From Sipunculus nudus (lineage: Eukaryota; Annelida; Sipuncula; Golfingiida; Sipunculidae): a stretch of 64,000 nucleotides of DNA. Under the pieces are notes generated by a model. The model worked only from the letters and a program-made list of their open reading frames with translations. It was not told the origin of the DNA and searched no databases. Location: the NCBI GenBank assembly GCA_026874595.1, contig CM049310.1, forward strand, positions 21,058,058 through 21,122,057, in the 5' to 3' direction. Below, piece by piece: positions 12,452-26,400 of this stretch; within the stretch, counting starts at the first letter, position 1; each line of letters opens with the position of its first letter. The position numbers and the translations under genes are program-made.

Positions 12452-13740
12452 TCATGACATTTGCACTGAGTGCATGGCTGTTCCAGTGAGTCCATCGGCA
12501 TTTCCATGTTTAGCCTCAAGACGAATGGTAAAATCACACATATCTAGCACGGAAACCCCCCTTGCTATCATGCCCTCTGGTACCTTAAAGTTCAGAAGCC
12601 ATTGTACAGAAGCGTGGTCCGTCCTGATCAGAAATGACCATCCCCACACGTACATCTTAAAGCGCTTGACGAAGGTCACCACTGCCAGCAACTCCCGTTT
12701 TTATGGTGCAGTATTTCCTCTTGGCCGAGCTAAGGCTTTTGCTCGCGTGAGCCAAAACTCGCTCTTGCCCATCTTGAATCTGTAAGAGGCAACTTCCAAT
12801 GCTGACCTAACTGGCATCCGTGTCTAGGATCAGTAGACCTTCAGGACGAGGATATGCCAACATAGGAGCGGTAGTCAGCATCTTTTTCAACTGCTCGAAG
12901 GCTTCCTCGCATTCATCCTCAATTTTAAACTTGGTGATTTTCTTGGTCAACGAAGTTAGCTGTGCGACAATGTGTGAGTACTCTGGTATAAATCTCCTGT
13001 TATACGAAGCGATATCAAGGAAGCTCCCCACTTCAGACTGACACTCTGCAGTCTTTCATTCCTGCACACAGTGGATATTGTCTGGGTCACACTGGACTCC
13101 TTCACAAGACACAACATGTCCCAAGAACTTTACGCTAGGCTGGAACAACAAACATTTCCTTGGTTTTAGCCTCAACTTTGCTGATCGCAGTCGGTTAAAT
13201 ACCATCTTCAAGTCTGTCAGAGCCTGGCCAAAGTCTGCACCAAACACAATTATTTTGTCAAGATATACGAGGCATCTCTCGGAGTACCAGTTCCATTAAC
13301 CTGAAAAAGGTTGCTGGGGTGTTGCTGAGTCCGAACGGCATGACTCGCCACTGGAAGAGTCACTTCCTGGTCGTGAATGCCGTCTTTGACGGGTCTATCT
13401 CTGCTACGCTGACCTGCCAGTAGCCACTAGCAAGATCGAGTGTACTGAACCACTGTGCGTTAGTTTCATCCACTCGCGGCAGCGGATACATGTCTTTACG
13501 GGTCACCTCTTTTAAACGCCTATAATCCACACAAAATCTGTTGGATCCATCATGCTTTGTCACCAATTCTATAGGGCTAGCTCATTGATTGTCACACGGC
13601 TCGATAAAGCCTTTATCGAGAATCTTGTCCATTTCCTGGTTAGCTATTTCCTTTCTGATTATGAATGTGAATGTTTCATCGGTGGGTAACTCTGTATCGA
13701 TTTTGTGTGTTCTACTAAATCAGCGAGTCCTTAGACTTCT
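12452..13740 (-). pseudogene. Decayed Ty3/gypsy retrotransposon pol fragment (RT-RNase H)
   Basis: Read on the minus strand from about 13740 down, frame-shifted pieces show LTR-retrotransposon RT motifs in order: KIDTELPTD, a G-F-I-E-P segment, FCVDYRRLKEVT, YPLPRVDE, TLDLASGYWQV, VMPFGLSNTPATF, a YLDK box in place of the usual YLDD, and FLGHVVSCEGV. The RNase H region follows (a DTDAS start, IRTDHASVQWLL, KHGNADGL). Frame changes near 13260-13360 and 12700-12810, an in-frame stop near 13583 and the changed catalytic Asp make it non-functional. No integrase, gag, protease or LTR is visible. It is a retrotransposon fossil. Confidence 0.9.
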
Positions 13741-14720
13741 CTTGGACTTTTTCGCTTGGCGCAGCTGCCCTCGGTTGACCTGCTCTGGTCAACATCTCTA
13801 ATAGCTTGTTAACCTGCAAAGTTAGAGTCTCTAACTGACAACTTAGATTCTGGAGGGCACAAAATTACTGGGTCAGTCATATTCTCAATAAAATTTAACC
13901 TCAGCTATATGGATTTCAAAGATGATAAAACGGTATGAAATATCCTTCACACATTACACAATTGTGAGAAAGACGAACATTTAGGCCCATATGTATGTCC
14001 AAATGGTGACTTAGCTAACCTAAAGTATTTGCTTATTTGCTTATTCGGGCTGGCTTAAACCGGATTATTGGTGTATTATAAAAGGTATGCACAAAGAAGA
14101 ACTAAAGAAGGTTTAGCTAGACCAAGTATTAACTGCTTAAATTCGGTACTAAACCCTACATATGGATATTAATGAAACAGGTCAGCATAGTCACTGGGGA
14201 TTCCTCCCCCAGAAAACAACGTTTAAGGGCCATTTTAATGTTGTCTTCATCTCTACAGTGTTTGACAGGGACGATGACTGTGTAATATTTGAGTAACCAA
14301 TCCTATAATACCTCCTACAACTGCTAGTTTGGTTAAAACGTAAAATGCTAGTGAAAGAAGCCATTTAGCTCAGACTATCAGTCATGCAGAGCTATCGTGA
14401 CGGATCTGATCATTACAAGCCCAGATCAAGATTTTCTTTCCAATTGGGGTGTCAGAAGATGTCAAGTTACAGACTATATAAAAAAAATTTCACTTAGATC
14501 AGTCCATTTTGAGCAAAAAAATGATAAAACATAGCTCCGGTTTCTCAATATAATGTAACATTTATTTCCTCTGAACTGATTATGATTATTCTTCTTTCAT
14601 AGCTCTATCTTTTGTATATGGATATTTGCGCCACCTATACATTGATTGGTTTATACGGAAATTCAAGATTGGTTTTGAGACGGACACCTGACTTTTTATG
14701 TGATTGTAAACTCAGCTCTC
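13741..14720. other. Intergenic stretch, nothing recognised
   Basis: AT-rich sequence upstream of the RT remnant. No protease, gag or LTR could be identified, and no host exon. Confidence 0.4.
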
Positions 14721-14726
14721 CATTTA

Positions 14727-14737
14727 TATATATACAA

Positions 14738-14781
<44 letters not shown>

Positions 14782-14786
14782 TTGCA
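14727..14786. repeat. (TA)n microsatellite in a short inverted repeat
   Basis: A long TA run is bracketed by CAATGA on the left (about 14737) and TCATTG on the right (about 14779), so the whole stretch can fold into a hairpin. Confidence 0.75.
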
Positions 14787-14914
14787 GGCTAGCTTAATGG
14801 CTATTTTGAGACTGGCAAATTTCTGGCAGCGTTTATGTCTGTTAGCACCGTTGGTCTGATCATCGGGCATTGTGCATTGTAAACGTCTTCTGTATTCAAG
14901 CCAAGATTAAAAAG

Positions 14915-15235
14915 GGGTGGCCTATGGTGATCGCTTTGTCCGTCTGTCCGTCAGTAACACTTTCTTCCGCGCGCAGTATCTCAAAGAGAATATATTTGAT
15001 CTTTCTCAAATCCATAGGGATGAATGGCGTCTATGAGGGCTCCAGATCATTGGCATTACAGGCCCGCTGGGAATCCAACATGGCCGTCAGAAAAAATCGG
15101 GGATTTTCTTTCGTGTGCAGTACCTCAAAGAGATTATATTCGGTTTTTTTTCAGATTCATAGGCGTGATTGGTGCTTTTGAGTGCTCAATCCCATCAGTA
15201 GCGTCAATATTTCTTCCAGGGTGAGGACGATGACT
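14915..15235 (+). repeat. Two-unit tandem repeat with a GTCCGTC block
   Basis: Two diverged units of about 140 bp share the phrase CAGTAYCTCAAAGAGAWTATAT (about 14973 and 15118). They are preceded by GTCCGTCTGTCCGTCAG at about 14938. Similar subterminal blocks occur in families B and C. It is inferred to be another tandem-core non-autonomous element. Confidence 0.55.
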
Positions 15236-16159
15236 TGCAGACACAAACACACACACACAATTATACATATGTATATATCTTTTTAGCGTCTGCATCACAC
15301 ATTTCTGTATGAATTATACTTAATCACATTTCAAATATATTTCAATTAATTATAAGTTTTTCTTTTAGAAAATAAGGTATTATGTTTCCAGTATCAGTTA
15401 ATTCTACACCAGGTTTAGATATAATATTTCAGAGTATACCCTTGAATGGAACCAAAGTGTATAATTCTAGTTTTAAATATATTTTATTTGCAATATATAA
15501 ATGGGTGGGGGGGGGTGAGATTACATTAAACATCCCCCTTGCCAAAAAGTGTGTGTGTGTGGGGGGGGGTATATATTCCAATCCCCCCTCCCCCATACTC
15601 CCTTTCCCCCTATAATGACGCCCCTGCATGCAGCCTTTCGAATTACAGGCCTGTCTATAATATATAATTTTCTTTTACAAAAATCTGACAGAAATTTGCC
15701 ACGGAAGGGGGGTTATGTGCGTTCAAATTTCATCTTTTACATGATGGTTTTGTTCAAGTTTTAACATAAGTTCAACAATAAAATAAGTGCAAAAGATACA
15801 TGATTATAAGCAAGAGAAAAATCATTCTGTCGCTGTAACTGAACGGGATATAAAATTATTTTGACATTAAATTCGGCAATATACCATGAAAATTACTTTT
15901 GCGTCACATTTTTTTAATATTTGAGAAAATGTTGAGTATTGAGTAAGTATTCCCCCTGCGTTTTGTGACATTATTTTTTCTTACATTGTATTTATATAGC
16001 CCATAAATGCACGTCGAGATTATTTTGATAATGCACATGAAAATGAGCTTGACTTTCTTTTTCAGGTGCTTTCTGTAAGAAAATTTCCGAATAAGATGTA
16101 AGATGGGTTATCTGATTTCTGAATTTCATTACTTAAATGGTAAAAGATGACAATATCAT
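15236..16159. other. Intergenic AT-rich stretch
   Basis: It contains a short (CA)n run (about 15245) and poly-G/poly-C tracts near 15508 and 15562-15590. No gene or repeat boundary is recognised. Confidence 0.4.
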
Positions 16160-18193
16160 AATGACCAGGGCACCGCAAAGCAGAGCGCCCCCTCGCACAG
16201 GGCATAATAAAAATTGGTGTATTATTCAGTGTAAAAATGAGGAGGGCAGCTCTCCGGCCTTGACCTTTGCTCCTGTGACCTCAAACTAAATAGGGTTCTT
16301 CACCCATGGGTGGGTTAGCAGTATGAGCAAAATGACACTGACAGGTGTTGGCCAAACGGTTTGGCCTAAAATGGGTCAAAAAGCTTTTTCAAGAAGTGGG
16401 CGCTGTGGCCGTGACCTATAACCCCGTGACTTTAAAACTGATAGGGTTCTTCATCAATGGATGGATGAGCCATATTAGCAAGATGAAAGGTTTTGGTCAA
16501 ACGGTTTGGCTTTAAATGGGTCCACAAGCTTTTTCAAGAAGTGTTCCTTGTGGCCGTGACCTTTGACCTATTGACCTCAAAATCAATAGGGTTCTTCATC
16601 CATGGGTGGATAAGTCAAAATTGGAAGATGAAAGGTTTTGGTAAACTGTTTGGCTTAAAATGGGTCCACAAGCTTTTTCAAGGAGAAGGCCGTGTGGCCG
16701 TGACCTTTGACCTAGTGACCTCAAAATCAAAAGTTCCTTGCTAAAACTTGCATAACTGGGAAACCCGGTTAATACGGTCCAAATGGCCGAAACTGCAAGT
16801 ACAATGGCGATGGGTCTCGAAACAGTGTCGTTCACAAGATCGAGTTCGGCTCTCGAATGGCATGGCTGGGTCTCCGCTGCTGGGATCGGTGGAGGGAATG
16901 TGGGTTGCTTCTGGCTTTGTGGTTGTGGATGCTGTAGCTTTCTTAAAAGGTCAACGGCTCGGGATGGACGGTGGCGGCCTTTGCGGCTCCCTGCTTGGCT
17001 TGGCGTTGCACTGCAACTGTTGGCTCAGAGAACATGCTTAAGGAGCGCACAGGGCTGAGGTCTTGACCGCAGCAACATGTAATTGCTCGATGAGCGTATA
17101 CTTTCTTTGGCTTGGCTTCATCCATGGTTGGGTGAGCAATATGTGCAAGATGAAAGGTTTTGGTCAAAGGGTTTGGCTTTAAATGGGTCCACAAGCTTTT
17201 TCAAGAAGTGGGCCCTGTGGCCGTGACCTTTGACCCCGTGACCTCAAAATCGATGGTGGTCTCCATCCATGGCTGGGTGAGCCATATTTGCAAGGTGAAA
17301 GGTTTTGATCAATGGGTTTGGCTTTAAATGGGTCCACAAACTTTTCCAAGAAGTGGGCCCTGTGGCCGTGACCTTTGACCCAGTGACCTCAAAATGGATG
17401 GTGGTCTCCATCCATGGTTGGATGAGCCATATTTGCAAGATGAAAGGTTTTGATGAAAGGGTTTGGCTTTAAATGGGTCCACAAACTTTTCCAAGAAGTG
17501 GGCCCTGTGGTCGTGACCTTTGGCCCCGTGATCTCAAAATCAATAGGGTTTTTCATTCGTTGGTAGGTGAGCCATATGTGCAAGATGAAAGGTTTTGGTC
17601 AAACGGTTTGGCTTTAAATAGGTCCACAAATGTTTTCAAGAATTGGGCCCTGTGGCCGTGACCTTTGACCCAGTGACCTCAAAATCGATGGAGTCTTCAT
17701 CCGTGGGTGGATTGAGCATTATGTGCAAGATGAAAGGTTTTGGTCAAAGGTGTTACATAATGGAACTATATCTTATTATGTTTCTATTGTTTACGGCTAA
17801 GGTAAAGGTCGTTGGTCTAAACGGCGCTCTGATATTGTAAATGAATAAAGAAAGTAGTTCGGTAATAAAAATGGTGTCTCGAGTGTTACTGCTGTGCGAG
17901 CGGGAATGAGTTTGGTGTGAATGAACGATATAACAAAAGGGTTTGGCTTTTAATGGGTCCACAAGCTTTATCAAGAAGTGGGGCCTGTGGCCGTGACCTT
18001 TGGCCCCCGTGACCGAAAAATCGAAAGGGTTCTTCATTCATGGGTGGGCGAGTCGGATGTGTAGGATGAAAGGTTTCGGTGAAACGGTTTGGCTTGTAAT
18101 CAATCCACAATCCAATTCCGGACGGACAGACAGACGGACGCACGAACGGAAGCGTTATTATATCCCCTTCGCAACTTTGTTGCGAAGGGATAA
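16160..18193 (+). mobile_element. Family C: about 145-bp tandem-repeat element ending in a hairpin
   Basis: At least eight units contain GTGGCCGTGACCTTTGACC and AAGATGAAAGGTTTTGGTCA, with starts near 16401, 16552, 16695, 17218, 17363, 17510, 17651 and 17989 (141-151 bp apart where contiguous). The right end has a GGACGGACAGACAGACGGAC block and a 10-bp-stem hairpin at 18165-18189 (CCCTTCGCAA/TTGCGAAGGG). Non-repeat inserts occur at about 16740-17125 and 17755-17935. The left end is near GACCAGGGCACCGCAAAGC. The architecture resembles pearl/Helitron-like elements with central tandem repeats (inference). Confidence 0.7.
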
Positions 18194-19168
18194 TTAACGT
18201 ATCAGGTCAACGGTTTTGAAATATTGTTAAACCCAGATTTCTGAACCGTATAAATATAGTTGCCTTCTAGGTCAAAGATCATGGTCTGAAACAGTTAACA
18301 AATAAAACGAGTATAATAATACGGTTCACTGCTACAAATACACATGCTATAACAAACATTTAAACACAATTCCAAGGGAAACACTCATTTGTTAATGTTC
18401 CGATTAACTTTGGGCTACAAGGTTAACATATTTAAAATGTGAATATGACTATTTTCCTTCATTTAATTTAAGGATCCGATAGGTTTTCAATAGAATTTTT
18501 CTCTGATGGCCAATGTCAGCCTATTGCATGGAATTTGGGTTAATAAATTAGTCTGGTTAATAAACTACTTGGATTAATTTAGTATAAGCACAAAATGGTT
18601 CCCATGTCCCATGTAGTAATTATACTGAGATATTTTACAAGATATTTAGCACTTAGTCCGACATTAAACTACCCTCTACCATATATAATTTTTTGCCTAA
18701 ATCTCGAGATTAAATGCAGGACTAAACTCAGTATATCTCTATAGTCGGTTTCTGAGCATGGGGTCTCAGGCTCCTTTCCATATACACGCGATTTTCTGTG
18801 AAGAGATGGCGTTGCGTTGACGTTGCGGTAGCGGCATGAATCTCCATGATTTTTGCAGGGAACCATGGCTGCAGCAAGAGTTCCACCGCGAAGTATTGCA
18901 GAAAAATCGTGTTCATGGAATGTTCTGGTAACGGGTTTACCCGCGCGGCATGGGTGAACGTAGCTGTGACAAACATGACTCAGTTAGGGCCAGTAAGCTG
19001 GCCATAATGTCAGAGGGCCGATCTGGCGCTAGGGTGAACGCCCCGCGCTCATAGCAGTCTAAAGTTGGTCTTCAGATTAAACCAGGACTCAACATTAGTC
19101 TGCCTTGAGAATACGGCCCTCAAATGCGTTAAAAATTTAGAAAACACAAGCATTGTAAAATGATGATT
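18194..19168. other. Intergenic stretch, nothing recognised
   Basis: No gene. Open frames of 65-82 codons on the minus strand at 18669-18976 have no recognisable similarity or splice context. Confidence 0.4.
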
Positions 19169-21790
19169 TTTTAGCTCAGCTGACTGAAAGTCATCTGAGC
19201 TATAGCGATCACTCTTTGTCCGTCGTCCGTCTGTCCGTCCGTTAACCAGGCACAAATCGTAACCGCTGAACCTAGAACCTTGTAACTTGGGATTCTGAGA
19301 GGTCCATGAAAAATCTCCTTGGAAACCAGAAATTAGGTCTCTGTTACCCATATCCTTCGAGCTATGGGGCCCCAAAGTACCCCCCAGAAAAGTCAAAAAT
19401 TTCATACAAAAAACTCAATATCTCATTAACTACTTGACTGATGGTCATGATTTTTGGCATACATATTGATCATGAGATATTCCATCACTTCCTGCAGACT
19501 GGTGGCGCCACCTGTATTTTTCGATTGTTTACAAATTTTTTTCTCTATTTTTGAGACCTTTAAAAATGTGAACATCTGTTAACAAGGCACAAATCGTAAA
19601 GCCTAGACCTAGAATCTTAATTCTTGATACACTGAGAGGTCCATGAAAAATCTCCTTGAAAACCAGAAATTAGGTCTCTGTTACCCATATCCTTCGAGCT
19701 ATGGGGCCCCAAAGTACCCCCCAGAATAGTAAAAAATTTCATACAAAAACTTCCATATCTCAATAACTACAACACTGATGGTCATGATTTTTGGCATACA
19801 TATTGATCATGAGATTTTCCATAAGTTCCTGCAGACTGGTGGCGCCACCTGTATTTTTCGATTTTTTACGAATTTAACAGCTGTTAACAGGGCACAAATC
19901 ATAAAGACTGGACCTAGAATCTTCATTCTTGACACACTGAGAGGTCCATAAAAAAGTCTGCATGGAAACCTGAAATAAGGTCTCTGTTATCCATATCCTT
20001 TAAGCTATGGGGGGCTCCCAATAACCCCCCAGAATAATGGAAAATTTGATAAAAACAAACTGCAACATCTCAATAACTACAACACTGATGGTCATGATTT
20101 TTGGCATACATATTGATCAAGAGGTGTTTCATCAGTACCTGCAGACTGGTGGTGCCACCTGTATTTTTTTAAAATTTTCACAATTTTTTTTTCTCTATTT
20201 TCGAGACCTTTCAGGATGTAGTTATCTGTCAACAGGGTACAAATCGTAAGGACTGGACCTAGAATCTTCATTGTTGACACACAGAGAGACCCATGATAAG
20301 TCTCCATGGACACCTGAAATTAGGTCTCTGTTACCCATATCCTTTGAGCTATGGCACTCCAAAGTACAGCTCAGAATAATGGAAAATTTGATACAAAAGC
20401 TGAAGTATCTGAACAACTAATGCAGAGATCACCATAATTGTTTTCATGGATATTGATCATGGAGTGTTTCATCAGTTTCTGCAGACTGGTGGCACCACCT
20501 GTATTTGTTCGGGTTTTTTTACGATTTTTTTCTCTATTTTTGAGACCTTTAAAGTTATGAACATTGACTAATTCACCTGAAATTCGGCATGCGTATACAT
20601 CCTGGATAGCTTTCTTGATTTTATGACAGGTGGCACCACCTACATTCACGTTCACGCTGATGACACCAAGCTCATATCTCGGGAACCGTTTGACCGATCG
20701 GGCCAAAATTTTGCATGTGTATAGATCTAACATAGCTCTTTATCATACACAAAACTGGTGGCACCACCTGCAACCATTTTTGCACAGCGTCTGTCTGTTT
20801 GTCTGCCGTGCAATAAAGTCACTCACATCTTGGCAGTGGTTTGACATATCTGCCTAAAATTTTGCAGTTTTATACATCCTGGATAGCTTTCTTGATTTTA
20901 TGACAGGTGGCGCCACCTTTATTCTAGTTTATGCTGCAGACATCCAAGCTCATATCTCGGGAACCGTTTGAACGATTGGGCCAAAATTTTGCATGTGTAT
21001 AGATCTCACATAGGTCTTTATCATACACAAAACTGGAGGGGCCACCTGCAACCATTTTTGCACATTTTGCACAGCGTCTGTCTGTTGGTCTGCCGTGGCC
21101 TAAAATCACTCATTTCTCTGTAGTGGTTTGACATAACTGCCTAAAATTTTGCAGGTTTATACATCCTGGATAGCTTTCTTGATTTTATGACAGGTGGCGC
21201 CACCTACATTCTAGTTAACGCTGCACAGATTCAAGCTAATATCTCAGGAACCATTTGACCGATTGGGCCAAAATTGTGCTTGTGTTTAGATCTCACATAG
21301 GTCTTTATCATACACAAAACTGCAACCATTTTTGCACAGCGTCTGTCTGTTTGTCTGCCGTGGGCTAAAATCACTCATATCCATGTAGTGGTTTGACTTT
21401 TCTGCCTAAAATTTTGCATATGTATACAACTTGGACAGCTTTCTGGATTTGTGGTAGGTTGCACAACCTACATACACATTTAGGCTGCAGACATCCATGC
21501 TAATATGCAACATACCTCACTCTGTTTCCCCTTGCTACTCAATCCATGCCTCACTTCACTCTGATTTTGGCAGATACACGTAGTCACTTGTCGGCTACCC
21601 GTATTCTAGTTTTTAAAGTTTACACATTTTTTCCCTATTTTTCAGATATATAAATACAGACTAGATCTTGGCCTGTTGGTTAATCTGTTTGATGCTTCAG
21701 TTGAATGGGTATCTACCATTCTGATGATAAAATTTCCTTTTGTAAAATCTCTTCCCAGTCAGCTGAGCGTCATGACCCATGGGTCACTTG
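19169..21790 (-). mobile_element. Family B composite: 330-bp tandem core plus embedded family A copy
   Basis: The outer ends are inverted: TTAGCTCAGCTGACTG at about 19171 and CAGTCAGCTGAGCGTCATGA at about 21756. A GTCCGTCGTCCGTCTGTCC block follows the left end. The core holds four units of about 311-339 bp, each with CTGCAGACTGGTGGYRCCACCTGT (near 19493, 19828, 20139 and 20478). From about 20570 the units become the 278-287-bp type in reverse orientation (GATTTTATGACAGGTGG near 20615, 20893 and 21180). The sequence then ends in the reverse complement of the family A head (about 21555-21617). So a family A copy is nested in or fused to family B. Confidence 0.75.
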
Positions 21791-22620
21791 TTAATGTTAT
21801 ATAACTACTGATCTGACAATGTCTTACCTACATTATTTTGTCCTGTTTCACAAGAACCAGAATGTTTTTTACCTTTGGTATCAATGTGACGTAACTGACG
21901 TTACTTGTGAACCGTGTCCATTAGGCCTAGTTTTCCTTAAACCTCAGATTTGTAATGGCAGGTGTAGTTCATGTATTTGAGAAAACAAATATAAAAGTTC
22001 CTCTGGTCAAAATGGATATCTTGTAGGAAAAAACACTCAAAACCACACTCTCAAATATTAGTGCATTTAGCTGCATATGAGAGCTAATAATAATAGGCCT
22101 AATTATATCATAGCTGTTTTGATAGTTCACACGGACATTGGATATGCCATAATAAGCTTCCACTGTGTGTTATTCAATGACAGTGCAAGCTGGACGCTGC
22201 AATTTTTTTAAAGTTATGCCTTTATCGAAGATATAAGGAAAATTAAGGAATATCAAAATAAGGAAATTATTTTGATTAAAAATAAGATATGCTAATTAGC
22301 ATAATCTATAGTATTCAAACAGTTGGGGAGGAGGGTTCGTCAATGCTCAAAATATATATAGAATAATCCAACCCCCCTCCCCCCAATTAAATTGTGTCTT
22401 GAGTGCCTGTGGTTCATATATATACCATGACATTTTGGATGTGATATAAGCCTCACCATAATACTCTGCGGTCTCTACCACACAGGCTAAATTATATATT
22501 ATACCAATATAAATGTAATGCAGTAAAGATGAACATTTAAACGACTTTCAGAATTTTTTACTTTAAACTTTTAATTTTTCAGTGCCTCGCTCTTATCTAG
22601 CAGGTAAATTAAATAGGACA
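21791..22620. other. Intergenic stretch, nothing recognised
   Basis: AT-rich, with short poly-C and poly-G runs (about 22325-22383). No gene or repeat end is identified. Confidence 0.4.
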
Positions 22621-22626
22621 GTGAAT

Positions 22627-22698
22627 ATGTGCAGAGGAATATTCATATTTTTCATAATTATGTGCATATATAGCCTGATTCTGAAATAGAAATCTGCT

Positions 22699-22752
<54 letters not shown>

Positions 22753-22819
22753 CAGAGGAATATTCATATCTTTTACAATTATGTGCATATATATAGCCTG
22801 ATTCTGAAATAGATATCTG

Positions 22820-22866
<47 letters not shown>
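22627..22866 (+). repeat. Two tandem units ending in long (TA)n tracts
   Basis: A unit of about 120 bp (CAGAGGAATATTCATAT through GCCTGATTCTGAAATAGA and a TA run) occurs twice, at about 22627-22749 and 22750-22866. The TA runs at about 22701-22749 and 22822-22865 are the boundaries. Confidence 0.85.
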
Positions 22867-22869
<3 letters not shown>

Positions 22870-23479
22870 TAATCTTTCTTACTATTTATAGTAATGCCAG
22901 TTGTATGAATTCTTGGACTTTCATGGTTTTTAAGGACCCGTACGAACCCTGTGTAGACTCACCACTGCTCATGCTCTCCAAAACCCTAAATTACACAGTA
23001 ACATGGTAATAAGCCTAACGTTACTACTAGCAAGACAGGTGACACATCCAGGGGCCTGAAGTCCTATAACGTTAACACAAATATTCTGCGACATGTCGCT
23101 CAACATGATTAGTCCATACACACAGCCACATGTTCTGCAACATGTCCTGCGAAACTATGATAAAAACTACATGCATCAAACATAACTTCCAGGATTCAAC
23201 CATTATTTTGTATGGTAACATTATATTTATCAATATATGTGCGTACGACGAAAAATATATTCTGCCTATGACATATTCTGTCTTGTTTCTCTTTATTAAT
23301 TTAGATATATAAGAAAAATTAGCATAGGTATTTTGGGATAGCTACAACTTCTTCCGAGTTTCCTGTTGACCGCGCAAAACACATGACACCCACATTCAGT
23401 CACGGTAGAACCATGGACGGTCACATTATCACAAGATAACATGATCAATCGTTATTTTTTCGTTGGCTTTCCCCCCGAC

Positions 23480-26400
23480 ACTGTGCCTGATGTCGCGCGA
23501 CAAGTCGCAGAAAAAGAAACATGTTCCTTCTTCTGCGACATGTCGCGCAACGTGTTATGTACCCCCGTTAGTCTAGTCAATGAACGATTTTTATCAATTG
23601 AGGTTGGACAAAAATGTTATCAAAGGTTTCTCACCTGAAATGGATTCACTGATGCTGTCTTAGTGCACAAATAAAATCCCAACCGATTCCACCCATGGCA
23701 AAGTGTCATTTTGACCCCAAATCCAAGCTGGCCGCCATTATAAGGGATGAAATATTTAAATAGCCATAATTCCATAACTAAATTACATAAAAAACACATT
23801 TAAGGTTTCATTTCCATCTAACATTAGGATGCCCGTTCATTTTGTGACACTTCTGAGGTCATAAATGGTACACTTCCGGTATTAAGTCAAGGTCAAATTT
23901 TGCAGACAAAAAGCCAAAATCGCTATGATATGGCATTTGTTTCAACCAAATGTTATAAAAACATATCTCAAATAATATTCCATTCGACATTAGGCTGCCC
24001 ATTCTTTTGGTGATACGTCCGAGGTCAAAATGATATATATCATGCTGCAAGGTCAAGGTAAAACTTCGAAGAGAAAAAGCAACAATCCCCATGAGATGGC
24101 ATGGATTTTGCATGAAAATGACATATAGAAATGCATTTTAAGTTGTCAATTCTAACTAACTGTGGATTGCCCATGCATTTGGTGGTACGGTACTTTTAAG
24201 GTCATAAAAGGTACATACCATGCATAAAGGTCAAGATCAAAGTCAAACTTGAAAGAAAAAAGTAATAATCGTCATGATATAGCATGTGTTTTGCAGAAAC
24301 GTAAAATAGAAGCTCATTCAAAGGGTCATTTCCATCTAAATTTAGTTTGCTAAATCTTTTGGTGATAGTTTTAAGGCCAGGAAAGGTTCATATCATGCAT
24401 CAAGGTCAAGGTCAGGTTTTATTGAAAAACACCAGTAATGTCAATGATGCGGTATGTATTTGCAACAAAGTGACATTTAATATGGAACTCCTAGCTAACA
24501 TCAGAATACTCATTGATTCGGTGGTCCTCCTGGGGCCAGAAAAGGTACAAACCATGCAGAAAGGTCAAGGCCAATGTCAAACTTGATAGGAAAATACCCA
24601 TCCCCATTATTTGGTTAACATGGCACCAATCATTGAAAACAAACTTGATACGTGCTTGTAACAATACATGTGATAAATAATTTGATATGAATCCATCATA
24701 TCATATACATATATATCTACAACCCATGAAGTTGTGAACCTATTCATCATTTAAAATATCATCATTATCTTCTTCATGATCACAATCATAATCATCATTA
24801 TCCGTATCTCTGCTCTCAGTTTGGGTTCATTTCATGGACAAATCCCCTACAGTTGCACTTAATTTTTTTGTAATATTTAGGTGCTACTTGTTGTGTAACC
24901 CAGAGAGACAAAGGCAAAGTGAAGACAAAAACCGTTCCCCCGAAGCATACATGACAAGGTTAAACCTAGCGTCAGCGGCTGTTTCTGACAGGTTGAGTGA
25001 GATCCTTTGCAGAAGAGATGGTCAAAGCAAATATCTCTGTTGAGCATGTAGAAGGAGATGTCGACTGCTAAATCTGTAGGACGGCATATTTCTTGACTAA
25101 AGTTCCAAACAGTTCTTTCAGATTGTTCTGATGTATTTAAGTTACACACACCATGCTGACTTCACAGGTAATAGTTTCAATCTATTCATGGTAACAGCAA
25201 AACAGTTAGCTTGTACAACTTCACTAAATAAACCTCCACAAAATGTCTAATTTATGTGCTTGTAAGTGGATGTGATACCCGCTCAAGGACACACAGTATG
25301 CTGCTCACAAAAAAAGCCAGCTGCTAACTCCATGTCTCCAAATTACATAAAATGTTAGAATGGCAAGCATGTAGACCAAGGAAGCTCTACTTATGATATA
25401 GGAGACCCCCCCCCCCCCCAAAAAAAAAGAAAAAAAAAACCTCATCTGTTCGAGTTGTAAAATTTCAGCCCAAAGTCTCAACTTCTACAGGGTATGTTCT
25501 TCCACTACCACCAACACAAAACCCAGAGTGTCAACTTCTACAGGTAAAGTTCTTCGACTTCCACCAACACAAAATGTGCATCAAGATACTTAGGCCTAAT
25601 GATATATGAGATGATTATAGAAGACTGAACTTTGACAATGCCACATGGGCTTCAGGTTGTGAAGTATCTACCTAAAGAATGCAGACGGAGAAGTCATTTC
25701 ATGTGGTCAAAATCTGACTACTCTGACTAATCTGACTACTACTTGGTGTCACACAAATTGTCCATTGTGATGTTATCATAAACAGGTTTAAACTTCGTCT
25801 TACCTGTGGAATCACCATGAATGTATCAGCAACCTCTGCAACAACATATTGGCTGTTAAGCAGCAGAAATAAAGGTTATACACGCTGTTGTGCAGGTTTG
25901 ACATTCTGTATTTCCTTCTGCATGCTTATCAGAAATTTTTACTCTGGACTTCTCTTCTGCAAAGCATATCACTGCTACTTATCAGAATCTGCCATTGACA
26001 ATGATTTTTTAACCATGTCAAGAATGCATCCGAGGTAAGAATTCAGATGGATTTCCAGTGTCCTTATCAGCTGCTTATCCTGATAGATGTCGAATAGATC
26101 CTTTTCCTGGATCTCCTAACAAATATGATCAGGTCCAAGCATTGTGTGAAAATAACAACCCCCTGGGTTGTTGGGTTTGAAAATATCTCCCGTTGCCCCT
26201 TTGCCTATATCAGGGTTACACAACAAGCAGCACCTGAACATATCAAAATAGGAAAGTGTAACTGTAGGGGGAACCTGATCTCATAAGCGTTTACCTGATG
26301 AACTGCAGTGTAAAAACAGTATGTGGCTAATGCCAAAAAATAGCTTGCATGAATGTTACACAAATTAAGAGTAGGGATACGCTTGAAGAAGATAATGCTG

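Noticed and set aside
11983-12457. Overlapping frames rich in Leu-Asp-Thr near 12 kb
   Set aside because: They are explained by the GC-richer minisatellite; frames exist on several strands at once and no splice signals support them.
16748-17058. Open frames of 91-97 codons in the family C insert
   Set aside because: No domain is recognised and the frames overlap each other. The segment is reported as a finding, not as a gene.
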